NCBI RefSeq assembly: GCF_000349845.1
Contig: NC_020829.1
Coordinates: forward strand, 3,479,001-3,543,000
Source of the DNA: Pseudomonas sp. ATCC 13867
GTDB taxonomy: Bacteria > Pseudomonadota > Gammaproteobacteria > Pseudomonadales > Pseudomonadaceae
Length of the DNA stretch: 64,000 nucleotides
Direction of reading: 5' to 3'
Position 1 is the first letter of the stretch; the number at the start of each line of letters is the position of its first letter. The notes below the pieces were generated by a model. That model saw only the letters and a list, made by a program, of their open reading frames with translations, did not search any database and was not told the DNA's origin. Below, in pieces: positions 17,468-25,783 of this stretch. A program made the translations under genes and the position numbers.

Positions 17468-19186
17468 TCAGAGGCTGGCGGCGGCAGGTGCCGGCTCGAC
17501 GATGACCTTGCGCATCATGCCGGCGGCCATGTGGTAGATCAGGTGGCAGTGGAAGGCCCATTCGCCCAGGGCGTCGGCAGGCACGTCGACGTCCAGGGTG
17601 CTGCCCGGCGCCACGCTGACCACGTGCTTGAGTGGGTTGAAGCGGCCGTTGCCCTTGTCCAGTTGCATCCACATGCCATGCAGGTGCATGGGGTGGGTCA
17701 TCATGGTGTCGTTGATGAAGCGGATGCGCACCCGCTCGCCGTAGGTCAGGCGGATCGGCTCGGCCTCGGAGTACTTCTTGCCGTCGATGGACCAGAAGTA
17801 ACGCTCCATGTTGCCGGTCAGGCGGAACTCGATGGTGCGGTCCGGCGCGCGGTAATCGGCGAAGGGGCGCATGGCCTTGAGGTCCGCGTAGACCAGCAGG
17901 CGGTTGCCCGGTTCGGCCGGTTGCGGCGTGAGGCCGCTGCCGGGGGCGTAGTCGGACTTCGACGCGGGGGCGGCGCTCATGGACGCGTGATCCATGCCGG
18001 CCATCTGCGAATGATCCATGCCGGCCATGCCTGAAGCCTCCTGGCCCTGCATCGCCGAATGGTCCATGCCGGCCATGCTGGAGTGATCCATCGCCCCGTC
18101 CTGCTGCGGCATCGCCATGCTGCCGTGGTCCATGCCGCCGTGGGCCATGCCCATGTCCGCCATCGTCAGCAACGGACGCTCGCGCAGCGGCGGTATCTCG
18201 CCCCGCATCCCGGCGCGCGGTGCCAGGGTCGCGCGGGCGTAGCCGCTGCGGTCCATCGCTTCAGCGAAGAAGGTGTAGGCGCGGTCTTCCTGCGGCTGCA
18301 CGATCACGTCGTAGGTTTCGGCCACCGCGATGCGCAACTCGTCCACCGTCACCGGCTGCACGTCGTTGCCGTCGGCCTGCACCACGGTCATCTTCAGGCC
18401 GGGGATGCGCAGGTCGAAGTAGCTCATGCCCGAGCCGTTGATGATGCGCAGGCGCACCCGCTCGCCCGGCTTGAACAACCCGCTCCAGTTCTGCTCGGCG
18501 TCCTGGCCGTTGACCAGGAAGCGGAAGCCGGCGATGTCGGCGATGTCCGTCGGCGTCATGCGCATGCCGCCCCAGTCCAGGCGATCGCGCAAGGTCGCGA
18601 GTAGTCCATTGGCGCTGGAGTCGGCGATGAAGTCACCGAGGGTGCGCTGGTTGCGGTTGTAGTAGTCGCTCTGCTTCTTCAGGTTGGCGAACACGGTTTC
18701 CGGCCTGGTGTCATGCCAGTCGGCCAGCAGCAGGGTGTATTCGCGGTCGTAGCGGTACGGCTCGCGCTGCCTGGGTTCGATCACCAGCGGGCCGTAGAGC
18801 CCCTCGATCTCCTGGAAGTCGCTGTGGGCGTGATACCAGTAGGTGCCGGACTGCTTCACCGTGAAACGGTAGGTGAAGGTTTCGCCGGGCTTGATGCCGG
18901 GGAAGCTGATACCCGGCACGCCGTCCTGGGTGTAGGGCAGGATCAGCCCGTGCCAGTGCAGCGAGGTGTCGCGGTCGAGGGTATTGGTGACGCGCAGCTC
19001 GACGTCCTCACCCTCCTTGAAACGCAGCTCCGGCGCGGGTGTCTGCCCGTTCACCGTCAACGCCTTGCGCGCACCGTCGGAGAGTTTCAGCTTGCCCTCG
19101 CCGATGGTCAGCTCATACACGCCCGCCTGCGCCGCCAGCGGCATCAGCAGCAGCGCGCCCAACGCCCAATTCCTTGCGCGGATCAT
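17468..19186 (-). CDS. copA: Multicopper oxidase CopA
   Basis: 572-residue periplasmic copper oxidase of the CopA/PcoA family, thought to oxidise Cu(I). Three cupredoxin domains with ligand motifs 'LHWHGL', 'YWYHAHSDFQ', 'HPMHLHGMWMQ' and 'WAFHCHLIYHMAAGM'. A Met/His-rich insert at about 352-412 ('MAHGGMDHGSM', 'MAGMDHSAM', 'MAGMDHSQM') should bind extra copper. The leader MIRARNWALGALLLMPLAAQA has no twin-arginine motif, unlike most CopA proteins, and looks like a Sec signal. Follows the cupredoxin gene by 15 bases. Confidence 0.95.
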   Translation of the reverse strand: MIRARNWALGALLLMPLAAQAGVYELTIGEGKLKLSDGARKALTVNGQTPAPELRFKEGEDVELRVTNTLDRDTSLHWHGLILPYTQDGVPGISFPGIKPGETFTYRFTVKQSGTYWYHAHSDFQEIEGLYGPLVIEPRQREPYRYDREYTLLLADWHDTRPETVFANLKKQSDYYNRNQRTLGDFIADSSANGLLATLRDRLDWGGMRMTPTDIADIAGFRFLVNGQDAEQNWSGLFKPGERVRLRIINGSGMSYFDLRIPGLKMTVVQADGNDVQPVTVDELRIAVAETYDVIVQPQEDRAYTFFAEAMDRSGYARATLAPRAGMRGEIPPLRERPLLTMADMGMAHGGMDHGSMAMPQQDGAMDHSSMAGMDHSAMQGQEASGMAGMDHSQMAGMDHASMSAAPASKSDYAPGSGLTPQPAEPGNRLLVYADLKAMRPFADYRAPDRTIEFRLTGNMERYFWSIDGKKYSEAEPIRLTYGERVRIRFINDTMMTHPMHLHGMWMQLDKGNGRFNPLKHVVSVAPGSTLDVDVPADALGEWAFHCHLIYHMAAGMMRKVIVEPAPAAASL

Positions 19187-19201
19187 CTTGGCACTCCCGG
19201 C

Positions 19202-19753
19202 TCAGGGCTTGACGGTCAGCTTGCCGACCATGCCGGCCTGGTAGTGCCCCGGGATGTTGCAGGCGAACTCCAGGCTGGTGGCCTTGCTGAAGGTCCAGGT
19301 GAGTTCGGCGGTCTTGCCCGGCTCGACCAGCACGCTGTTGGGGTCGTCATGCTTCATCATCTGGCCCATCGGCATGTTGCCGTGGCCCATCTTGCTGTGG
19401 TCCATCTTGCTCATGTCGTGCTGCATGCCGGTGGGAGTCAGCATCCCGGCATCCATCATCTGCTGCATTTCCTTCTGGTGGCCGGCATGCATCGCCGCGC
19501 TGCCGAGGTTGAACTCGTGCAACAGGCTGCCGGTGTTGTGGATGACGAAGCGCACGGTTTCACCGGCCTTGACGTCGATGTTTTCCGGGTCGAAGTACAT
19601 TTCCCCCAGCTTGATTTCCACGGTGCGGGTGGCCTGGGCGGCCTTGCCCGGCTTGCCGAAGTCGTAGGCATGCCCGGCATCGGCCAGGGCCGACAGGCTG
19701 AAGCTCGCGGCGATGGCCAGGGCGGAAGCGCAGAACAGATGACGCAGGGACAT
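19202..19753 (-). CDS. Periplasmic cupredoxin (plastocyanin-like copper protein)
   Basis: 183 residues; signal peptide 1-24 (ends LADA), then a blue-copper fold whose type 1 ligands can be seen: His in 'TGSLLHEFNLG', Cys and His in 'FACNIPGHYQAGM', then Met. Between the first and second ligand strands is a Met/His-rich insert ('MHAGHQKEMQQMMDAGM', 'MSKMDHSKMGHGNMPMGQMMKHDD'). Start chosen at MSLRHLF, preceded by GAGGAG. First gene of the cupredoxin-copA-copB operon (PA2807-like position), with CTGTCAG repeats 57 bases upstream. Confidence 0.92.
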   Translation of the reverse strand: MSLRHLFCASALAIAASFSLSALADAGHAYDFGKPGKAAQATRTVEIKLGEMYFDPENIDVKAGETVRFVIHNTGSLLHEFNLGSAAMHAGHQKEMQQMMDAGMLTPTGMQHDMSKMDHSKMGHGNMPMGQMMKHDDPNSVLVEPGKTAELTWTFSKATSLEFACNIPGHYQAGMVGKLTVKP

Positions 19754-19809
19754 ATCGCAACTCCTCGATTGGGTTTGGCTCATCCTCGCCCTCCCCGCCT
19801 GCCGCCTGG

Positions 19810-19836
19810 CTGTCAGGAAGATTACAGTTCTGTCAG
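19810..19836. promoter_or_regulatory. Candidate CopR site, two CTGTCAG repeats
   Basis: CTGTCAG occurs at 19810-19816 and 19830-19836, 20 bases apart (two helix turns), with TTACAG between. It lies ahead of the cupredoxin-copA-copB operon. The same heptamer begins a palindrome ahead of copR (20102). OmpR-family regulators bind such spaced repeats. Confidence 0.5.
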
Positions 19837-19876
19837 CTTCGCACCCTTCGCCGCTGGCGGGTTTATAAAGACGACG

Positions 19877-19901
19877 AAAAAAAGCCCGCCGGGTGGCGGG
19901 C
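19877..19901 (-). terminator. Terminator of the PtrA-like gene
   Basis: Stem GCCCGCC (19884-19890) / GGCGGGC (19895-19901), loop GGGT, with seven Ts on the minus strand. It lies 24 bases after the stop of the small PtrA-like gene, which supports that gene being real. Confidence 0.9.
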
Positions 19902-19925
19902 GAGGAACCTCTCGATGAACAGGTT

Positions 19926-20057
19926 TCAGCCATGACGACTGACGTCGGCGGCGCGCTCCTGCATGCGCTGGAAGGTGATATCCCCGCCCCCATCGGCCAG
20001 CGCAGGGGGGACGGGGAACAACAGGACGGAGAACAGCGTGGCGATGAACAGGTGCAT
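19926..20057 (-). CDS. Small exported PtrA-like protein (43 residues)
   Basis: A 43-codon gene: Sec signal peptide 1-22 (MHLFIATLFSVLLFPVPPALA|D), then mature DGGGDITFQRMQERAADVSRHG. The 'GGGDxTFxRM' block is the one I associate with the PtrA N-terminal family; PAO1 ptrA, a copper-induced repressor of type III secretion, occupies the same place between the cupredoxin gene and copR. AGGAG precedes the ATG by seven bases and an intrinsic terminator follows. At 43 residues it is shorter than PtrA (about 63), so the C-terminal part may have been lost or the family may vary. Predicted periplasmic; function inferred only. Confidence 0.7.
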   Translation of the reverse strand: MHLFIATLFSVLLFPVPPALADGGGDITFQRMQERAADVSRHG

Positions 20058-20102
20058 GGTGGGTCTCCTGGAAGATGTACCCGCAGTCTGCGCGGACCAG
20101 GC

Positions 20103-20118
20103 TGTCAGAGCGCTGACA
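20103..20118. promoter_or_regulatory. Palindromic candidate CopR operator
   Basis: TGTCAGAGCGCTGACA is a perfect 16-base inverted repeat between the PtrA-like gene (minus) and copR (plus). It contains the CTGTCAG heptamer also repeated ahead of the copper operon. Confidence 0.55.
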
Positions 20119-20173
20119 CAGTGATTACCCTATCGACAGCTGCGCCGCTGGCGCCTGAATGGATACCCCCGAA

Positions 20174-20854
20174 ATGAAACTCCTGATCGTCGAAGACGAA
20201 CCCCGCATCGGCCAGTACCTGCGGCAGGGCCTGAACGAAGCCGGCTTCGCCGTGGACCTCTGCCAGGACGGCGACGAAGGCCTGCAACTGGCGCTCTCCG
20301 GCGAACACGACCTGCTGATCCTCGATGTCATGCTGCCCGGCCGCGACGGCTGGCAGATCCTCCAGGCCGTGCGCCAGACCGGCAGCGCGGTGCCGGTGCT
20401 GTTCCTCACCGCGCGCGATGCGGTGGAAGACCGCGTGCGCGGGCTGGAGCAAGGCGCCGACGACTACCTGGTGAAGCCCTTCGCCTTCGTCGAATTGCTG
20501 GCGCGGGTACGCACCCTGCTGCGGCGGGGTGGCCAGCAGTTGCAGGAAACCACCCTGCAACTGGCCGACCTGGAATTGGACCTGCTGCGCCGCCGGGTAC
20601 AGCGCGCCGGCAAGCGCATCGACCTGACCGCCAAGGAGTTCGCCCTGCTGGAGCTGCTGCTGCGGCGCAGCGGCGAAGTGCTGCCCAAGTCGCTGATCGC
20701 CTCGCAGGTCTGGGACATGAACTTCGACAGCGACACCAACGTCATCGAGGTCGCCATCCGCCGCCTGCGCGCCAAGGTCGACGACGAGTTTCCGCAGCGC
20801 CTGATCCACACCGTGCGCGGCATGGGCTACGTGCTGGAAGAGCGCGACGCATGA
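20174..20854 (+). CDS. copR: Copper-responsive response regulator CopR
   Basis: 226-residue OmpR/PhoB-type regulator. Receiver with '[18 protein letters not shown]' and phosphoacceptor Asp51 ('[10 protein letters not shown]'), Lys in 'DYLVKPF', then a winged-helix DNA-binding domain ending '[37 protein letters not shown]'. I start at MKLLIVEDE, the usual family start; an in-frame ATG at 20159 would add five residues, and neither has a strong Shine-Dalgarno. Overlaps copS by four bases. Probably controls the divergent cupredoxin-copAB operon and the PtrA-like gene. Confidence 0.93.
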   Translation: MKLLIVEDEPRIGQYLRQGLNEAGFAVDLCQDGDEGLQLALSGEHDLLILDVMLPGRDGWQILQAVRQTGSAVPVLFLTARDAVEDRVRGLEQGADDYLVKPFAFVELLARVRTLLRRGGQQLQETTLQLADLELDLLRRRVQRAGKRIDLTAKEFALLELLLRRSGEVLPKSLIASQVWDMNFDSDTNVIEVAIRRLRAKVDDEFPQRLIHTVRGMGYVLEERDA

Positions 20855-22167
20855 TGGCCGCCCGCCTCTCCCTGGGCGTACGCCTGAGCCTGCTGTTCGC
20901 CGCCTGCACCGCCGCCGTCTCGCTGCTGGCGGGCATCGTCTTCAGCCGTGCCAGCGAGGCGCATTTCGTCGAGCTGGACCTCCAGGTGATGGCCGGCAAG
21001 CTGGCGATCTTCCGCGACATCCTCGGCAACGTCGCCGACCCGGCCCAACTGCAGCCGCACACCGCCGAGCTGCGCCGCGAACTGGAGCGCCATCCCGACC
21101 TGGGCCTGCGGCTCAACGGCGCCGACGGCCGGGCCTGGTTCGAACAGATGCCGGCGCGGGTCATGCCCGACAGCCCACCCGCTTTCCGCGAACTGCAGGC
21201 GCCGCTGGACGCCAAGGCGCCGAGCGGCCCGCAACTGACCCTGGTGCTCGACATCACCCACCACCAGCACTTCCTGCAACGCATGCAGCAGTTGATCTGG
21301 CTGACCATGAGCCTTTCCGCGCTGGCCACCGCACTGCTCGGCGCCTGGGCGGCGCGCAGCAGCCTGCGCCCGTTGCGGCGCATGAGCGAGGTCGCCGCCA
21401 GGGTTTCGGCGCACTCGCTGACCACCCGCCTCGACGCCAGCCAGATGCCGCAGGAGCTGCGCGGCCTGGCCGGCGAACTGAACGCCATGCTGGCCCGCCT
21501 GGAAGAGGCCTTCCAGCGCCTGTCGGCATTCTCCGCCGATATCGCCCATGAACTGCGCACCCCGCTCACCGGGCTTCTGACCCAGACCCAGGTGGTGCTG
21601 TCGCGCTCGCGCGACCTGGAAGACTATCGCGAGGCGCTGCACGGCAATCTGGAAGAGCTGGAGCGGCTGACCGCGATGGTCAACGACATGCTGTTCCTGG
21701 CCAAGGCCGACCACGGCCTGCTGGCGCCGCACCGGCAGAAACTGGCGCTGGCCGGGGAGGTGGACGCGTTGCTGGAGTTCTACGCACCGCTGGCCGAGGA
21801 ACGCGGCATCCGCCTGGAGCGCCAGGGGGAGCTGCAGATCCAGGGCGACCGCCCGCTGCTGCGCCGCGTGCTGGCCAACCTGCTCGACAACGCCCTGCGC
21901 TTCACCGCCGAGAACGGTACCGTCCGTGTGCGCCTGGAGCCCGGCCGGATAAGCGTGGAGAACCCCGGCCGGGAGATTCCCGCCGAGCGCCTGCCACGCC
22001 TGTTCGACCGTTTCTACCGTGCCGATCCCGCTCGCCGGGAGGGCCAGGGCGAGCACGCCGGGCTGGGGCTGGCGATCTGCCGGTCCATCGTTCGGGCCCA
22101 CGGCGGGGATATTCGCTGCGAATCGGCGGATGGCTGGACGCGGTTCGTCATCGAATTCCCGCGATAG
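20851..22167 (+). CDS. copS: Copper sensor histidine kinase CopS
   Basis: 438-residue inner-membrane kinase of the CusS/heavy-metal class: TM1 (about 10-32), a periplasmic domain of about 120 residues, TM2 (about 150-170), HAMP, HisKA with His233 in '[10 protein letters not shown]', and HATPase motifs '[10 protein letters not shown]', '[14 protein letters not shown]' and '[11 protein letters not shown]'. The periplasmic part should read Cu(I). Coupled to copR by an ATGA overlap; a REP doublet follows eight bases after the stop. Confidence 0.93.
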   Translation: MMAARLSLGVRLSLLFAACTAAVSLLAGIVFSRASEAHFVELDLQVMAGKLAIFRDILGNVADPAQLQPHTAELRRELERHPDLGLRLNGADGRAWFEQMPARVMPDSPPAFRELQAPLDAKAPSGPQLTLVLDITHHQHFLQRMQQLIWLTMSLSALATALLGAWAARSSLRPLRRMSEVAARVSAHSLTTRLDASQMPQELRGLAGELNAMLARLEEAFQRLSAFSADIAHELRTPLTGLLTQTQVVLSRSRDLEDYREALHGNLEELERLTAMVNDMLFLAKADHGLLAPHRQKLALAGEVDALLEFYAPLAEERGIRLERQGELQIQGDRPLLRRVLANLLDNALRFTAENGTVRVRLEPGRISVENPGREIPAERLPRLFDRFYRADPARREGQGEHAGLGLAICRSIVRAHGGDIRCESADGWTRFVIEFPR

Positions 22168-22174
22168 CGCTTTT

Positions 22175-22251
22175 GTAGGAGCGAGCTTGCTCGCGAACAG
22201 AGTTACCCGTAACTCCGGCGGGGGGCGGTTCGCGAGCAAGCTCGCTCCTGC
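22175..22251. repeat. REP doublet (REPIN-like)
   Basis: Inverted pair GTAGGAGCGAGCTTGCTCGC ... GCGAGCAAGCTCGCTCCTGC directly after copS. Confidence 0.9.
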
Positions 22252-22298
22252 AAGATCAAATGCCCCCGGCGGTAACGCACCCAATACTCCGAAAAAGA

Positions 22299-22320
22299 AA
22301 AGGCCCCAACCGGGGCCTTT
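22299..22320. terminator. Bidirectional terminator between copS and ABC permease
   Basis: Stem AAAGGCCCC (22299-22307) / GGGGCCTTT (22312-22320), flanked by A-rich and T-rich sequence, between convergent transcripts. Confidence 0.85.
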
Positions 22321-22341
22321 GTCATCAACGCAACGCGCCGC

Positions 22342-23121
22342 TCACTGCCGCATGCCGCGCCCGCTCACCAGCAGGCGAATGCAGAACACGTAGAGCAGCA
22401 CGGTCGCCACCAGCATGAAGATCACCGCCGTACCGATGCGGATGTCCGACACGCCGAGGATGCCGTAGCGGAAGGCGTTGACCATGTGCAGGATCGGGTT
22501 GGCCAGCGACACGGTCTGCCAGAACGGCGGCAGCAGCGTGATCGAGTAGAACACCCCGCCCAGGTAGGTCAGCGGCGTCAGCACGAAGGTCGGGATGATC
22601 GAGATGTCGTCGAAATTGCGGGCGAACACCGCGTTGACGAAGCCGCCCATCGAGAAGATCGCCGCCGTCAGCACCACCACCAGCACGGTGATGCCGATGT
22701 GGTGGATCTGCAGGTCGGTGAAGAACAGCGACAGCAGAGTGACGATCAGGCCCACCGCCAGCCCGCGCAGCACACCACCGCAGACGAAGCCCAGGAGGAT
22801 GGTGTGCGGCGACACCGGCGACACCAGCAGTTCCTCGATGTTGCGCTGGAACTTGCTGCCGAAGAAGCTCGACACCACGTTGCCGTAGGAGTTGGTGATC
22901 ACCGACATCATGATCAGGCCCGGCACGATGTACTGCATGTAGGTGAAGCCGCCCATGTCGCCGATCTGCCGGCCGATCAGGTTGCCGAAGATCACGAAGT
23001 ACAGAACCATCGTGATCGCCGGCGGCAGCAGGGTTTGCGGCCAGATGCGCAGGAAGCGGCGAACCTCGCGGTAGACGATGGTGTTGAGGGCGACCCAGTT
23101 GGCGCGCAACTCGTGACTCAT
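22342..23121 (-). CDS. ABC-2 type transporter permease (YadH-like)
   Basis: 259 residues with six hydrophobic segments and the ABC-2 permease block 'LYFVIFGNLIGRQIGDMGGFTYMQYIVPGLIMMSVITNSYGNVVSSFFGSKFQRNIEELLVSPVSP'. It overlaps the ATPase gene by four bases, giving a two-gene exporter of the YadGH/DrrAB type. Substrate unknown; it lies beside the copper genes but converges on them, so no copper role is implied. Confidence 0.92.
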   Translation of the reverse strand: MSHELRANWVALNTIVYREVRRFLRIWPQTLLPPAITMVLYFVIFGNLIGRQIGDMGGFTYMQYIVPGLIMMSVITNSYGNVVSSFFGSKFQRNIEELLVSPVSPHTILLGFVCGGVLRGLAVGLIVTLLSLFFTDLQIHHIGITVLVVVLTAAIFSMGGFVNAVFARNFDDISIIPTFVLTPLTYLGGVFYSITLLPPFWQTVSLANPILHMVNAFRYGILGVSDIRIGTAVIFMLVATVLLYVFCIRLLVSGRGMRQ

Positions 23122-24050
23122 ACCGCCACCTTCGACAGATTCTTCTCCACCAGCGACACGAACAGCTCCTCCAGGCGGTTGCTCTTGTTACGCAGGCTCA
23201 GCACCTCCAGGCCCTGGGCGTTGAGCTGGGCGAACAGGCCGTTGATGCCCTTGGACTTGTCCACCTGGACCTCCAGGGTATGGTCGTCCACCAGGCGCAC
23301 CGGGTAGCCGTCGAGCTTCGGCGCCTCGCTCAGGGTCGCCTTCAGGTCGAGGTAGAAGGTTTCCACGTGCAGCTTGCTCAGCAGCTTGCGCATGCTGGTG
23401 TTCTCCACGATGGTGCCGTGGTCGATGATCGCGATGTTGCGGCAGAGCTGCTCGGCCTCCTCCAGGTAGTGCGTGGTGAGGATGATGCTGATGCCGTCCT
23501 GGTTGAGCTCGGTGAGGAAGTTCCACATCGAGCGGCGCAGTTCGATGTCCACACCGGCGGTGGGTTCGTCGAGGATCAGCAGGCGCGGTTCATGGATCAG
23601 CGCGCGGGCGATCATCAGCCGGCGCTTCATGCCGCCGGACAACTCGCGGGAGGCGGAATTGCGCTTGTCCCACAGGCCCAGCTGGGTCAGGTACTTCTCG
23701 GCACGGCCCTTGGCCACGCTCATCGGGATGCCGTAGTAGCCGGCCTGGGTGACGACGATGTCGAACACCTTCTCGAACTGGTTGAAGTTGAACTCCTGGG
23801 GCACCACGCCCAGGCAGCGCTTGAGGCCATACGGGTCCTTGTCCAGGTCGTGGCCGAATACGTTGACCGTGCCGCCGGTCTTGTTCACCAGGGTGGAGAG
23901 GATGCCGATGGTGGTGGATTTGCCGGCGCCGTTGGGGCCGAGCAAGGCGAAGAAATCGCCTTCGGCGACGTCCAGATCGATGCCCTTGAGGGCCTGGAAG
24001 CCGTTGCCGTAAGTCTTCGTCAGTTGACGGATGGACAGCGCGGAACTCAT
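23118..24050 (-). CDS. ABC transporter ATP-binding protein (YadG-like)
   Basis: 310-residue nucleotide-binding subunit: Walker A 'GPNGAGKSTT', signature 'SRELSGGMKRRLMIARAL', Walker B 'LLILDEPTAGVD', switch His in 'LTTHYLEEAE', and a C-terminal regulatory extension typical of drug/polysaccharide ABC-2 exporters. I start at MSSALSIRQL; the frame is open upstream to 24134, across a 15-base direct repeat with an 18-base period (24064-24096) that probably lies in the leader. Confidence 0.92.
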   Translation of the reverse strand: MSSALSIRQLTKTYGNGFQALKGIDLDVAEGDFFALLGPNGAGKSTTIGILSTLVNKTGGTVNVFGHDLDKDPYGLKRCLGVVPQEFNFNQFEKVFDIVVTQAGYYGIPMSVAKGRAEKYLTQLGLWDKRNSASRELSGGMKRRLMIARALIHEPRLLILDEPTAGVDIELRRSMWNFLTELNQDGISIILTTHYLEEAEQLCRNIAIIDHGTIVENTSMRKLLSKLHVETFYLDLKATLSEAPKLDGYPVRLVDDHTLEVQVDKSKGINGLFAQLNAQGLEVLSLRNKSNRLEELFVSLVEKNLSKVAV

Positions 24051-24156
24051 GGGGATTCCCGTTGCAAGTCTTTGGAAAGTCGCAAGTCTTTGGAAAAAGG
24101 CCTGCTTGATAAAGGTCCGCCGCGCGGATTGCAACCTCTGCTGCGCGCGCAGTGGC

Positions 24157-24774
24157 TCAGGTCAGTTCGGTCATGACCGCTTCGCGGTAGGCCGGGCGCG
24201 CCTTCAGGCGTGCGTACCAGGCCTCCAGGTACGGCTGCGAAGGGCGCTCGATGGGCATCTCGAACCAAGCATAGATGAAGCTGCCCAGCGGAATGTCACC
24301 CATGCCGAATTGTTCGCCAGAGAGGTACGGCTGCTTGGCCAGTGCCTGTGCCGGGATGTCCAGCAGCTGCGCGCAGGTCTCGAGCGCCGCCTGGATCGCC
24401 GCATGGTCGCGCTGCTCCGGCGGCGTGCGCAGGGTACCCCAGAACAGCGTGCGGAACGGTCCGGCGAAGGACGAGGTGGTCCAGTCCATCCACTTTTCGG
24501 CGCTGGCGCGCTGCTGCGGGTCCTGCGGGTACAGCGCCGGCGCGTAGCGCGCGGCGAGGTAGCGGACGATAGTGTTGGATTCCCAGAGGATGAAGCCGTC
24601 GTCGTCCAGGGTCGGCACCACGCCGTTGGGGTTCAGCGCACGGTACGGCGCCTCGTTGACCAGGCCGAACGCGCCGCCGGCGTCGATCCGCTCATAGGCC
24701 AGGCCGGCCTCCTCCGCGCACCAGAGCGCCTTGCGCACGTTGGAGGAATTTTTCCGGCCCCAGATCTTGAGCAT
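24157..24774 (-). CDS. Glutathione S-transferase
   Basis: 205 residues. Thioredoxin-fold N-terminal domain ('MLKIWGRKNSSNVRKALWCAEEAGLAYERIDAG', 'LNPNGVVPTLDDDGFILWESNTIVRYLAARY') and all-helical C-terminal domain. Ser in 'RKNSSNVRK' is at the catalytic position of theta/beta-like bacterial GSTs. It lies 106 bases upstream of the ABC ATPase gene on the same strand; no functional link is evident. Substrate unknown. Confidence 0.9.
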   Translation of the reverse strand: MLKIWGRKNSSNVRKALWCAEEAGLAYERIDAGGAFGLVNEAPYRALNPNGVVPTLDDDGFILWESNTIVRYLAARYAPALYPQDPQQRASAEKWMDWTTSSFAGPFRTLFWGTLRTPPEQRDHAAIQAALETCAQLLDIPAQALAKQPYLSGEQFGMGDIPLGSFIYAWFEMPIERPSQPYLEAWYARLKARPAYREAVMTELT

Positions 24775-24890
24775 GCTGCGCCTCTCTTGTTCTCGTCATT
24801 CGATGGTGCCGCGTCCGCTGGACGCGACTTTGGATGACGGCACCCTACCGGCTCGGGCGCTAGGAAAAAAGGCGTCTGTACTGATGATGA

Positions 24891-25562
24891 CTATCGATTG
24901 CTTTCATGCTTGGCCGCCTCGGCACGCATATCGCCTGCCAGCGGCTCCTGTGTCCCGGCGAACAGGTGCGGGTAGCACTGCTGCAGGTAGCCGAAGAAGA
25001 ACGCCTCCGGCACATCGGCGAACTGGCCGTGGCTGCGCAGGTATTCCATATGCCGCGCCCCCTCGCGATTGAACGGATGGAACACGCTGTCGCTGCGGCC
25101 ATCGAACTCCAGCGGCAGCACACCGAAAGCCTCGCACAGGCCGATGTCGAAGGCCGGCGTGGCCTTGACCCAGCGGCCGTCGAGGAACAGCTCGGTATAG
25201 CCGTGCATGGCGAACACTTCGCTGCGCAGCAGTTCCAGCAGGCGCGGCGTGGCCAGGTGGTTCTTCACGTCGGCCAGGCCGATCCGCGCGGGAATCCCGC
25301 AATGCCGGGCGCAGGCCGCCAGCAGGGTGGCCTTGGGCACGCAGTAGGACTGCCCGGCCTGCAGCGCGTGGCTGCCGCACAGGGTCTGCGGGTCGAGGCT
25401 GAACACGTAGGGGTTGTAGCGGATCCGGTCGCGCACCGCGTAGTAGAGCGCTACCGCCTGCTCCAGCGGCGTGCCGCCCTGGCCCCGGTGATTTTCCGCG
25501 AACTCGATCACCCCGGGGTGGTCACTATCCACGAAGCGGCTGGGCTTGAGGTATTCCTGCAT
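24891..25562 (-). CDS. Transglutaminase-like domain protein
   Basis: 223 residues with the papain-like transglutaminase core: Cys in 'GQSYCVPKATLLAACARHCGIPARIG', His in 'AMHGYTELFLDGRWVKATPAFD' and Asp at the end of that block, forming a C-H-D triad. No signal peptide. Such bacterial proteins act as peptidases or in peptide ligation; the substrate here is unknown. Position matches PAO1 PA2814. The 221 bases separating it from divergent fadE hold both promoters. Confidence 0.82.
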   Translation of the reverse strand: MQEYLKPSRFVDSDHPGVIEFAENHRGQGGTPLEQAVALYYAVRDRIRYNPYVFSLDPQTLCGSHALQAGQSYCVPKATLLAACARHCGIPARIGLADVKNHLATPRLLELLRSEVFAMHGYTELFLDGRWVKATPAFDIGLCEAFGVLPLEFDGRSDSVFHPFNREGARHMEYLRSHGQFADVPEAFFFGYLQQCYPHLFAGTQEPLAGDMRAEAAKHESNR

Positions 25563-25783
25563 AAAGCTGTCTCCGCGATGCCTGTCCCGTCAGTCTAACC
25601 AGCCGGCGCGCCCGGCAGGCACGGCAATCCGGCCAAGCTGTCCGGCCAAGCAGCCATTGATCCTGTTCGACGGGCTAAGCTTGCGGGGCATTGCGGCAGG
25701 TACCCCGCGCCCTGCCCGCGCACCATTCGTCATCAAGCCCGCCGCGGCCTGTTGTCGTGGCGGACTGTCATGGAGGAATCCCC

